From NCBI GenBank assembly GCA_020355945.1, contig CP070627.1:7346687-7369666 (forward strand): a stretch of 22,980 bases of DNA, given 5' to 3'. Positions 9,001 through 21,000 of the stretch are shown here, one piece after another. The stretch's first letter is position 1; every line of letters begins with the position of its first letter. The notes beneath the pieces are model-generated. The model was not told where the DNA came from and searched no databases. It worked only from the letters and a program-made list of their open reading frames with translations. The stretch is from Candidatus Aminicenantota bacterium (GTDB lineage: Bacteria > Acidobacteriota > Aminicenantia > UBA2199). The position numbers and the translations under genes were made by a program.

Positions 9001-12000
9001 GCGGCGGCCGCGATAAATCAAAAGGACGGATGAAAGAACTTATAAGAGCGGTTGCGGGTTGCGGGTTGCGGTCTGCGAGTTCTTCCCACCTGCACCTGTC
9101 ACCTTCACCTGCCACCTCCGAATCATAATATTCGATTTCAAATTCCAGGTGCTGGCGAATACGTTGAACCGGTTCCCCTGCTATCATTTCAAAGGATGTC
9201 CGTAAAATTTCATACTGCCGGATCAATCGTTTCAGTGCATTTTCAAATCGTTCTTTTTCAACAGGTCCTTCCACTTGATAGACAGCGGTTATATTGTAGG
9301 CCGTACTTTGGGGTGTTACTCGCTGGAGAATATAGAACCTGGCCTGGGCCGATGACAGTGGATAATACTCTTTTTTTTCCGCTGATTCTATGGGAGCGTA
9401 CTTTGTTTTTTCCGCTGCATGGATGAAAGCGGACATTCCCCTGATGGTGGGCCTCTTAAATACCTCTGCCAGGGACACATTCACCTGCAGCGCCTGCTGC
9501 ACCTTTAAGACCAGGGAGGTGGCTTTCAGTGAATGCCCCCCCAGTTGGAGAAAATCACTATCAATACCGATTAAATGTTTCTCTATCCCCAGTACGCCGG
9601 ACCATATCACTGCCAGTTTTTCTTCTATTTGGCTGCGGGGTGCAATATAAACGCCTGATTGTTCCTTTTCGATACCGGGTACAGGAAGTGCTTTCCTGTC
9701 TATTTTACCGCTGGATGTACAGGGAAGCGTTTCTAACGGGACAAAATAGGAAGGGATCATGTAACCGGGCAGGGTCTGTGCCAGGTATTCCTTGAATTCA
9801 GCAGGTTCCGGTAAGTTCTTTTTTCCTGTTTTTCCTTCCCCGCTACCCGTAAAATAAGCACATATATAATTATCTTTTTTTTCATCTGTCCGGCATATCA
9901 CGGCTGTTTCTTTTACCCGGGGATGCTTGACCAATTGCTTTTCTATTTCTTCCAGTTCGATCCTGAATCCCCTGATTTTTACCTGGCGGTCGATTCGGCC
10001 TAGAAATTCAATATTGCCGTCCGGCAGCCAGCAAGCCAGGTCCCCGGTTTTGTAGATTTTTTTAGAAATATAGGTCCTATAGGACGTATAGGACCTATAA
10101 TATTTATCGTGGTAATCCGGGTAATCCTTTAAATCATGGTCAAACTTTTCTGCGGTTAATCCCGGGCGATTGAGGTATCCCCGGGCTGTCCCGGTACCGG
10201 CAATGCACAGTTCCCCGGGAACATTCACCGGCTGCAATCTATCATGCCGGTCCAGGATGTACAATCTTACATTTTGCAATGGTTTACCAATTGGTATACT
10301 ATTACCACCGCTCCAATCGCTTAAGGAATAACCGCTGGCGTAAACAGACGCTTCAGTAGGTCCATACAAATTTTCCAACCGGAGGTGATGAATCGTGCGA
10401 TTCAAACCCTGGAAAGTTTTCACCGTTTCTGCTTGAAGCGCTTCTCCTGCCAGGAATATGTATTTCAAAGCGCCTAATTTGACGATATTTAAGGGAGTTA
10501 AATACTCCAGGAACACGTTAAACATAGAGGGAACAAAATTGATATGGGTGACCTGTAATCGCTGGACTGTTTCCAAAATCCGCTGCGGTTCTTTTTCGCC
10601 CCCCGGTGCCAACAGGGCCAACCGCCCGCCTTTTTCCCCATCTACGGTAATTCCCATAAACCACCCGAACAATTCCGTCACTGAAACATCAAAAACGCAG
10701 GAGGTTTTCATAAGGTAAACATCCCGCCGGGTAAAGGGATAACTGCGGTACAAACCGGATAAGGTATTCACTATGGAAGTATGGTTCACCATCACGCCTT
10801 TGGGCTGACCGGTGGAACCCGAAGTGTAGATAACGTAACATAGTTGAGTAGGGTGAGTAGGGTGAGTAGGGTGAATAAGGTGAGTAGGGAGTTTTTCGGC
10901 CAATTCACCGGGTTTAATCACCTGAATTCCGTTACTTACCTCACTCAACGCACTCCCCTCACTCAGCAAAACCTTTGCATTGCTGTCTGACAACATGTAA
11001 TCAATACGTTCCTGCGGGTAATCCGGGTCAATGGGCAAATAAGCGCCGCCTGCCTTTAATATGGCTAATATGCCGACTATCATCTCCAGGGACCGCTCCA
11101 CCAGGATACCCACAATGGTGTCCGGCCGAACCCCCTTTTCTATTAAAACGTGCGCCAATTGGTTAGACCTATCATTCAACTCATTGTAGGAGAGATGCAC
11201 CTCGGCAAAGGAGTTTACATCTGCCCGAAGGACATCAATTTGTTTGTAATTTGTATTTTGTAATTTTGGTCCTACCAGGGCTGTACGGTCCGGGGCTCGT
11301 TCCACCTGTTCCGCAAATAATCCATGAACCAGTTTATCTTCCGGGTAGGAAACATCGGTGCGGTTAAAATCAAAAACTATCTGCTGCTTCTCTTCCGCAG
11401 TTAGTATTTCGATCTCTTTTAGTGCCAGGGTAGGATTATCCGTCACCTGCCGGAGTATTTTTTTTATATGCCCACCCACCCGTTTAATCAAGGTCCTGTC
11501 ATAGATAAGGACATTATAACTGAGCTTCAGCAAAATACTTTCCCCGGGAATAATAATGATATTAAAATGATAATTGGTTTGTTCCAGCACCTTTATATCT
11601 TCTAACCGTAAATCCAGTGCCGTACCCTGTTCCTTAGTATTTTTTACCTGTTGATGAATAGGATAGTTCTCAAAAACCAGGATATGATCGATAAGATTTG
11701 ACTTCATTGGGGATTTTGCCTGGATATCTGCCAGTGGCAGATATTCATAGGCTTTACCGGCAGCGCTGCTTTGCTGCAAGGTCTTTATTAATTGGGAAAA
11801 GTCCTGGCCCGGATGACTTGTAACTCGAACCGGGACAGTATTGATAAAAAGACCTATCATCTGTTCTACCCCGTGCAGTTCCGGGGGCCGGCCCGAGACC
11901 ACCGCACCAAATACCACATCATTAATATCATTGTACCTTTGCAGCAATAGACCCCACACCCCCTGGATAACCGTATTTAACGTTACCCCATCCCGGCCGG

Positions 12001-15000
12001 CAAAATCCTTCACTGCTGCGGTACTTTTTTTATCGATTTCAAACGTATATTCTCCTGTTTTGTAAGCCCCCCCGATTTCCGTCTTTGCCGAGGGTAACCC
12101 GGGCAAAGCAGCCCGGTGCCGGTAACCTGCCAGGTATCTTTCCCAATAGTCAAGACCTGCTTCTTTATCTTGCTTTACCCACCATTCAATGTAATTTTTA
12201 TAGGAGATAACACCTGGTAACCGGATGACTTGACCCGCCGCCAAACTTTTGTAGATTTCAACCAGTTCATTATAGATAATGCCAAGGCACCAGCCATCCA
12301 TTAATATATGATGAAATCCCCATACCAGTCGATACCTGTTGCCACCGGTTTTAAATAAAGAAAGCCTCATCAAGACATCTTTACCCAGGTCAACCCCCCT
12401 CTCTTTTTCTTTTTGCAGCCATTCTTCCAGGTAATTGGCCGGTGCTGCCACGATGTCTTCATAATGAACCTCTTGCTGTCGATGACTGAGAACCACCTGG
12501 CAGGGTTCCGCCAACCCCTGGTAAGCAAATATTACCCGGAAAATGTCATACCTTTCGATCAGTTTATTAAAACTGCCTTCCAATAGAGATTTGTCCAGGG
12601 TGCCTTCCACCTGGAAAACAGTCTGAATAAAATATATATCGTAATGAGTCCGGCTTAGCCAATGATAAAACATGCCTTTTTGCATCGGTGCCAGTGGATA
12701 CACGGCTTCTATGGCCGGGTTTCCCGGGATATTGCTCTTGATGTTATCGAGAATTCCTGTAAATTCTTCTAACGAAAGTGCCAAATAAGACACGTCCATC
12801 ACATCACTGGGAGTTAATTCTCTTTCCTGTTTCCCGCTGCAGTGACGGATAATCTCCAGGAGGTTTCTTTTGAAACCGTCTGCCAACGAACGGATAGTGC
12901 TCTTATCATATTCATGCCGGTTGTAAGCAAAGGACATCGACAGTTTCCCACCCACGATCATGCTGTTAATGCTCAGCCTGTGGACCTGGTCCGCTTCCGG
13001 GCTGGTACCGGACCCGGTCCCCAGCCAGGAAAAAACAATAGAGCCTGCCCCCCCCTGCCCGGATGCACCCGGTGAGTCAAATTGACCCAGGTAATTAAAC
13101 AGCAATTCCGGCTCATGTTCAATAACACCTCTCTCTTCCCCAGGGGTTAAATATTTCAATATACCATAACCGATACCTTTATGGGGTATTCGCCTTAAGG
13201 TCTCCTTAACACTCTTAATGGCATGGGAAAGCTCATCACATTGGCTCATATCAAGCATAACCGGGTACAACGAGGTAAACCAACCCACGGTGCGACCGAT
13301 ATCCACATCCTCGATAATAGATTCCCGACCATGACCTTCCAAATGGATGAATATGCTGTCTATTCCACCCCACTCTTTTATAGCAATGCCCAGGGCTGTT
13401 AATAATATGTCGTTTATTTCTGTATTATAGGCCCGGTTCACTCGCTTCAACAAACTTTGAGTGTCCGCTTGACTTAATTCCAGTGTGACGAATTCCGTAT
13501 GCTTTTGTTTTTTTTTGGCTTTACTGATCTTCTTGCCTTCGGCGACCAGGGGGCGAGAGCATTGCGCAGAGCGCAGAGTGCACAGCGTTTGGTGCAAAGC
13601 ACGCAGCCTTTTTAGGCTCCCCTCGCCGAGGGGCCCCTGGACCCGCCGCTCTCCGCAAAAACTTTCTATAAATGATGGTTTGGAGGCATATTCGGTTATT
13701 TTTTCAGACCAATGCTTGAAAGAGTCTGTTTTCTGCGGGAATTTTATCGGCTCTTCGTTCTCTGCCTGTCTATAAGCAGTCTTAAAATCTTCTAATAATA
13801 TCCGCCACGATACACCATCAATTACCAGGTGATGAATGACGATTAATAAATGATCTCCTTCAGCAGTTCCAAATAAACCCAATTTGACTAATGGCCCCTT
13901 TTCCAGGTCTATACTTCCCTGGATTTTAGTTGCTCGCTCTTCAATTTCTCTTTGGATACTGCGCTTGTTTACGTTTTTAAAATCGAAAACTTCCAGGTCA
14001 AATAATTTTCCCTGTAATCCCCTGTTTTTTTGTATTATTACCTCTTCACCTTTTTCGCAGCTAAATTCAAATACCATACGAAGCACATCATGATGTTCTG
14101 TTAACTTTGTAAAGACCTTTTTTAAAATGTTTTCATCAAATCCTTCTGCTCGGTATAACATTATTGCCTGGTTAAAATGGTGCCGGTGGGTAATATAAGA
14201 CTGGAAAAACCAGTGCTGAATAGGAGTTAAAGGCACTTCTCCCTGCACCGCTCCCTGGGGAATCTGACGCGTAACCGCATTAACACTTCCGGCTAATTGT
14301 TTTATCACCGGCTTCGCAAAGATATCATTGATTTTCAAATCCAACCCGTATTTCCTTAACCTGGAGGTTACCTGTATGGCTTTGATGGAATCCCCCCCCA
14401 TTGCAAAAAAATTATCCGTGATGCCGATTCGCTCAACTCCCAATACCTCCTGCCATATCTCCACCAACCTCTTTGCCACTTCATCACCAGGAGGCTCATA
14501 ATCTCGGCCCACAACTTTTCCAGGCACAGGGAGCGATTTACGATCTACTTTGCCATTGGCGGTTAACGGGATTTTATCTAAAAAAATAAAATAAGCAGGA
14601 ATCATATAGGCTGGCAATTCTGCAGATAAATAGTCCTGCAGTTCCAATGAAGGAATTTCACCCTCACTGACTATATAAGCGCAAAGATAATTATCACCGG
14701 TTTCATCTTTTCTCGCCAGCACCACCGCATTTTTTATCCTTGGTTTTTTTAACAACCGGCTTTCGATTTCCCCGGGTTCGATCCTGAACCCCCTGATCTT
14801 CACCTGGAAATCAATTCGCCCCAGGAATTCGATATTACCATCCGGCAGCCAACAGGCCAAATCACCGGTTTTGTAATAGGACAAATAAGAAATATAAGAC
14901 CTATAGGACCCATAGGACTTATGATATCCATCATGGTAATCCTGGTAATCCCATAAATCATGGTCAAATTTCGCAGCCGTTAGTTCAGGTTGGTTCAGGT

Positions 15001-18000
15001 AACCAGGGGCTAAACCGACACCTGTGATACACAATTCTCCCGCCATTCCAATGGGCTGCAGCCGACCCCACCGGTCCAACACAAATAAACCGATGTTATC
15101 AATGGGTTTACCGATAGGGACTTTATCAAGATTCTCTCCCGCGGAACAATCAAAATACGATACATCCACCGTGGCTTCAGTGGGACCATACAAGTTGGCT
15201 AACCGGGTCCTGTTTGTTCTATAGAGCAGCTTATTAAACCTGTTTACCTGACTTACGCTTAATGCTTCCCCACTGGCAAATACTTGCCTGAGACCACACA
15301 ACCGCCGGGCTGCACCAGCAGCCTCTATATAATCCATAAACGCCCCTAACATGGAAGGCACAAAATGCATCACCGAAACCCTGCACAGTTCAATGGCTTC
15401 CACTATTAACCCCGGGTCTTTTTCACCTCCGGGAACAAGAAGACATAACCCGGCTCCGGCAATTCCCCACCAAAACAACTCCCATACCGATACATCAAAG
15501 GTAAAGGGAGTTTTCTGTAATATCACGTCTTCCCCTGTTAACGGATACTGCTTCTGCATCCAAACCAACCGGTTCACCACTGACACATGCCGGATCAGGG
15601 TTCCTTTAGGCTTTCCCGTAGAACCCGAAGTGTAAATGACGTAGGCCAGTTGCGAGTTGCAAGCTGTGGGTTGCGGGTTGAAAAACACGGCTGTAGTTGT
15701 TGTTGCTTCATTCATTGACAATTGACAATTGACAATTGACAATTCTTCAAATTTTTCTTTTAGCCCGGGATCTGTCAGCAGAACTTTGGCTTTGCTGTCC
15801 GCCAGCATGTATTTGATGCCTTCTTCCGGGTATTCCGGCGCAATAGGCAAATAAGCACCACCAGACTTTAATATGCCTAATATCCCAAAAATCATCTCAA
15901 CAGACCGCGCCACCATTATTCCCACAATGGCATCGCATTCAACTCCTTTGTCGCACAATATCCGGGCCAATTGATCGGACCGTTCATTCAATTCCCGGTA
16001 AGTAATAAAAATATTCTTGCCGAAGGCATTTGAAACTTGCCCTACCAGGGCTATCCGGTCCGGGGTTCGTTCCACCTGTTCCCGAAACAATTGATGAACC
16101 GGTTTATCTACCGGAAAAGAAACACCTTTACCATTAAAAGAAAAAAGAATTTGCTGTTTCTCTTCTGCCGTCAGTATCCCGAGCTTTTTTAATTGTATCC
16201 CGGGATTAACCGCCACTTGCCGCAGGATTTCCCTCATATGTATCCCCACGCGATTAATAAAAGCCCTGTCATAAATAAGGGAATTATAACTCAACTTCAC
16301 CCGGATAACTTCACCGGGAAGAATCGTTATATAAAAGTCATAATTGGTTTGTTCAAATACGGTTATGTCCTGTACACGCCAGTTTAATAAGGCCCCTGGT
16401 TCACCGCCAACCTGCCGGCCCGGTGTTTGCTTTACCTGCTGATGCACCGGGTAATTCTCAAAAACCAGGATATGATCGATGAGATTCCCCCGTAATTCCG
16501 ACTGTGCCTGGATATCCGCCAATGGCAGGTATTCATAACGTCTGCCCGTGGTGCTGTCCTGCTGCAAAATCATCACCAATTGAGAAAACGTTTGTCCCTC
16601 ATGACTAATAACTCGAACCGGTATGGTATTGATAAAAAGGCCTACCATTTGCTCTATACCGGGCAGTTCCGGCGGACGACCCGATACCACCGCTCCAAAC
16701 ACAACATCGCTGCTATTATTGTACTTCTGCAGCAATAAACCCCATAATCCCTGGAATACCGTACTTACCGTTATCCGGTTCTTACTGGAAAAATCCACCA
16801 GTGCCAATGCCTCTTGTTCATCTACAGCAAACTGGCACTCTTCCAATTTGTAAACCCCTTCACCTGCCCCGCCGGCCTTTGATTTGGGCAAACCCGCCTG
16901 CTGCCGGTAACCGGACAGGTATTTTTCCCAATAATCAACAGCCGCCTCCTTATCCTGCTTCAACCACCACTTAATATAACTTCTATAAGGAGTAACCTCT
17001 TTTAAAGGGAAAGCTTTTCCCGCCGCCAAACTCTTGTAGATTTCCGCCAGCTCATTATAGATAATGCCAAGGCACCAACCATCCATTAATATATGATGAA
17101 ACCCCCATACCAGTTGATATTGGTTCTCACCGGTTTTAAATAAAGAAAGCCTCATCATCACATCTCTACCCAGATCAAATCCTCTCTCTTTTTCTCTTTG
17201 ACACCATTCTTCCACATAATGCGCCTGCTCTTTTCCCGGCAGGTGAAGGATATCTTTATAATGAACCTTCACCCGGCGATGATTAAGAACAGCCTGCAAA
17301 GGCTCCTCTACACCCTGGTAAATAAATATGGTCCGAAAAATATCATATCTTTGGATAAGATTATTTAAACCGGCTTCCAATAAAGATTTGTCCAGGCCGC
17401 CTTCCAACTGGAATAAGGTTTGAATAAAATACATATCGTAATGAGTCCGGGTTAGCCAATGATATAATATGCCCTTTTGCATCGGTCCCAGGGGATACAT
17501 GGCTTCTATTGACGGGTTTCCCGGGATATTGTTCTTGATGTAATCGAGAATTACTGTAAATTCTTCTAACGAGAGAGTCGAATAAGACACGTCCATCACA
17601 TCACTGGGGGTTAATTCTCTTTCCTGTTTCCGGGTGCAGTGGCGGATAATGTCCAGGAGGTTTCTCTCGAAACCCTTTGCCAACGAACGGATGGTGCTCT
17701 TATCATATTCATGCCGGTTGTAAGTAAATGACAGCGACAGTTTTCCCTCCACCACCATACCGGTAACAATCAAGGTATGAAACTGGTCCAATTCCGGGCT
17801 GAAACTCCGGCCCTTACTTAACGAGGAAAATTGAAACAGCGATTTTTCATCTCCCTTTGCCGGTTTATAGGGACTCCCCGCCAGGGAGTCGAATTGGCCG
17901 AGATAATTAAAACTGATCTCCGGCTCCTCCTCGAAAAAATCTCCCTCTCTCTCTTCCCGAAGGGTTAAATATCTCCAAATACCATACCCGATACCTTTAT

Positions 18001-21000
18001 GGGGTATACGCCTCAATGTCTCTTTCACACGCTTAATGGCATAAGAAAGATCATCACATTGACTCATATCCAGGATAACCGGGTACTGGGCAGTAAACCA
18101 ACCCACTGTACGACTGATATCAAGGTCCGGGATGATGGATTCCCGGCCGTGACCTTCCAAATTAATCATTACCTCATCTATCCCGGCCCACTCTTTTACA
18201 GTTTTACCCAGGGCAGTTAATAATATGTCGTTTATTTCTGTATTATAAGCCTGGTTCACCCGCTTCAACAGGGTCCGGGTGTCGGTTTCACTTAAATTTA
18301 AAGTAACCGCTTCGGTGTATTTTTGTTTTCTCTTATCTTTATTGATTTTTCTATCCAGGGGGGGCGCTTTTTGAAAAAACTGCCCCCCCCTTAATAGGCC
18401 GGGGCTGCCAGCCCCCCCCCCGCAAAAACTTTTGATTAATGCTTGTTTCCGGGCATACTCTGTTAAATTCCGGGACCAACGCTGAAAAGAGTCTGTTTTG
18501 TCCGGGAATCTTATTGGTTCTCCTTTCTGCACCTGGTTGAAAGCGGTATTCAAATCTTCTAATAATATTCGCCATGATACACCATCGATTACCAGGTGAT
18601 GAATGACAATTAATAGATGATCACCCCGGACAGTCTTAAATAAACCCAATTTAACCAATGGTCCCCTGGTTAAATCCACCCCGGCCTGGATGACATTGGC
18701 TTCTTTTTCAATTGACTGTTTAATATATGTATCATCGTCATTTTCAAAATCGAAAACAGCAAGATCAAATGATTGTCCCTCTATTCCTCTATTTCGCTGG
18801 ATCACGTCGCCTGTTTCCTGGTCCAATTCATAGACCATTCGTAAGGCATCATGGTGTTCGGTTAATTTGGTAAAGACCTGTTTTAAAATGTCTTGATCAA
18901 TTCCCCCGGGCCGGTACAACATCACCGCCTGGTTAAAATGGTGCCCGTCAGTAAAATTCTTAGCAAAAAACCATCGCTGGATAGGGGTTAAAGGGACCTC
19001 CCCCTTTACAACTTCCTGGGGAATTTGCCCTGTCACCGGGGTAACACATCCGGCCAGTTGTTTGATAGTTGGTTGGCTAAATAAATCATTGATCTTTAAA
19101 TTCAACCCCCTGGTTTTTAACCGGGACACCACTTGCATGGCTTTGATAGAATCGCCGCCCATTTGAAAAAAGTTATCCATGATGCCTACTCGTTCGATAC
19201 CCAGGACATCTTGCCATACTTCCACCAATCGCTTTTCCACCTCATCCCGCGGAGCCGCATAATCCGGGCCTGCTGTCAGACCGGGTTGGGGGAGTGCTTT
19301 GCTGTCCACCTTACCGGTGGAAGTCAGGGGTATTTTGTCCAGGAAAACAAAACAGGAAGGAATCATATAATCCGGGACCTGCTTTGATAAATACTCCTTC
19401 AATTCAAGATCCTGGATATTGCTGGCGCTGACAATATAAGCGCAGAGATATTTATTACCCCGCTCATCCTCTCTTGCCGCCACTACGGCATTTTTTATCC
19501 CGGTTTTGTTTAACAGTCGGTTCTCGATTTCTCCCGGCTCGATCCTGAACCCCCTGATCTTCACCTGGAAATCAATACGGCCCAGGAACTCGATATTTTT
19601 ATCCGGCAGCCAACGTGCTAAGTCACCGGTTTTGTAGATTTTTTTAGAAATATAGGACGTATAGGACCTATAGGACCTATGATAATTATCGTGGTAATCC
19701 TGATAATCCTTTAAATCATGGTCAAATTTTTCACAAGTTAATTCCGGTCTGTTTAAATATCCCCGTGCCACGCCGGCTCCTCCGATGCCCATTTCTCCGG
19801 CAGTGCCAATAGGCTGCAGTTGTTGTTGGCTGTCCAGGATGTAAATCATAGTATTCCATATCGGAGCACCGATTTTTATTTGATTATCTTTTTCCTGGTG
19901 TTGGTACAGGGTTGAGGTCACTGCGGCTTCGGTGACCCCGTATTCATGAACCACCTCGATTCCTGGATTTTTTTGCCTGGTGGCATCCAGTAAAGTAAGA
20001 GGTAAACGGTCACCCCCAAGAGTAACCACTTTTAACCATACCGCCTCTGTTTTGCTTAATCCTTCGATGATAGCCTGGTAAAGAGGCGGCGTACAAAAGA
20101 TATGGGTCACATGATTCCCGGTGATCAGAGATTTAATAACTCCCGGGTCCTTTCTCTCTTCCTGGCCTGTTAAAATCACACGGGCACCGGAAATAACCGG
20201 GGTAAAAAAGTCCGTGACAAACCCGTCAAAAGAATACGAAAACAACAACAAAGTGGTAACAGCCGGGTTCATTTTATAAATCTCTTTGCGGCACAACAGG
20301 ATATTCACTGCATTGCCGTGCTCTACCAACACTCCTTTGGGTTTGCCGGTGGACCCGGAAGTGTAGATGACGTAAGCCAGGCTGGAAGGGAGGGAAGCTG
20401 GGAAGCTGGGAAGCTGGGAAGTTGGGAAGTCAGGATGGAGTCCTTCGGACAATAAAATTTTTGTTCCGCTGTCTTTTAACATGTAATTAATGCGTTCTTC
20501 CGGGTAGTCCGGGTCAATGGGCAAATAGGCGCCGCCAGCCTTTAATATGGCTATAGTGCCGATGATCATTTCCACGGACCGCTCCACCATGATAGCCGCC
20601 ACAGTGTCGGGTTGAACACCTTTTTGCCTCAATACATGCGCCAATTGATCCGATTTTTGGTTTAATTCACTATATGAAATATGGGTCGTATAGGTCATAT
20701 AGATCCTATTTTTTGTCTGCGATGGTCCGACAACGGCGATATTATCCGGGGTTTGTTCCGCTTGTTCGGCAAATAAACCGGGGATAGTCTGATTACCGGC
20801 ATAGTCCCTGGCTGTATTATTCAGATCATGTAATAACTGTCTCTTTTCCTTTTCCGGTATAATTTCGTCTTTATCTAGAATCCCGTGGGGATGATAAATA
20901 AACTTTTCTAGCACTTCATTAAAGAAAGTATACAGTTTTTTTGCGTCTCCCTGGCTGATGAAGGCGGTTGAAAAATGAATGGTAAAAGTCAGTTGGCTGC

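Larger units (their letters stand above)
6146..9388 (-). other. NRPS module 5: C-A-PCP, possibly aromatic L-amino acid
   Basis: LCL-type condensation domain (YYPLSSAQARFYIL from residue 4535; HHIISDG at 4677-4683). Adenylation domain from about 5002: A3 YIIYTSGTTGRPKG starts at 5182, core FDAFVEEL aspartate is 5231, A7 YKTGDLARW is at 5408 and A10 GKIHRK has its lysine at 5518. Code: D-A-F-T-I-G-T-V-C-K. It matches phenylalanine-type codes such as DAFTVAAVCK at seven of ten positions, so an aromatic residue is plausible but not proven. The carrier has GGTSL with serine 5572. This is the only complete A domain here without a repeat insert between A6 and A7. A charged helical linker of about 45 residues joins it to the ketosynthase. 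Confidence 0.88.
9422..12721 (-). other. NRPS module 4: C-A-PCP, unassigned L-amino acid
   Basis: DCL-type condensation domain (YPLAPMQKGMFYHWL from residue 3424; HHILMDG at 3553-3559). Adenylation domain about 3880-4432: A3 YVIYTSGSTGQPKG starts at 4045, core FDVSVTEL aspartate is 4094, A7 is at 4306 and A10 lysine is 4422. Code by alignment to GrsA: D-V-T-N-F-A-L-V-Y-K, which I do not recognise. The carrier has GGHSL (serine 4480), the variant typical of PCPs not followed by an E domain, and no E domain is present. The next C domain is of LCL type, which agrees. Between A4 and A5 there is a short extension (ITVDGEKGGR) not seen in the sister domains. Confidence 0.88.
12827..17518 (-). other. 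NRPS module 3: C-A-PCP-E, predicted D-serine
   Basis: Condensation domain of DCL type (YPLGPMQKGILYHWL from residue 1825; HHILMDG at 1958-1964), as expected after an E domain. The adenylation domain begins about 2290. A3 starts at 2443, the core FDVSVWEL aspartate is 2492, A7 is at 2699 and A10 NGKVDRK at 2805. Reading the GrsA positions gives D-V-W-H-F-S-L-V-D-K, a well-known serine code. PCP serine is 2861 (MGGDSIKAI). The epimerization domain starts about 2908 (PLTPIQHWFF), has HHLVIDGVSW at 3046-3055 and FNYLGQF at 3291-3297, and ends near 3381. The PCP-E-C stretch is a close copy of that in module 2. The serine call is strong; the D form follows from the intact E domain. Confidence 0.9.

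Noticed and set aside
3116..9800. Plus-strand open frames of 60-130 codons
   Set aside because: They lie antisense within the megasynthase, show no protein-family features or ribosome-binding sites, and are by-products of the codon bias of the minus-strand gene.
13536..13666. Insertion sequence remnant
   Set aside because: There is no transposase fragment, no terminal inverted repeats of IS type and no target duplication that I can see; the structure is palindromic and repeat-based.
18351..18575. Minus-strand 74-codon frame containing GGAVFSKSAPPG
   Set aside because: It is an alternative frame inside the E domain. Its likeness to the peptide at the right edge comes from the shared palindromic DNA element, not from a real gene.
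7453..20430. CRISPR-like arrays
   Set aside because: The repeats are 7-9 bp direct tandems with no spacers, far too short for CRISPR, and no cas genes are present.
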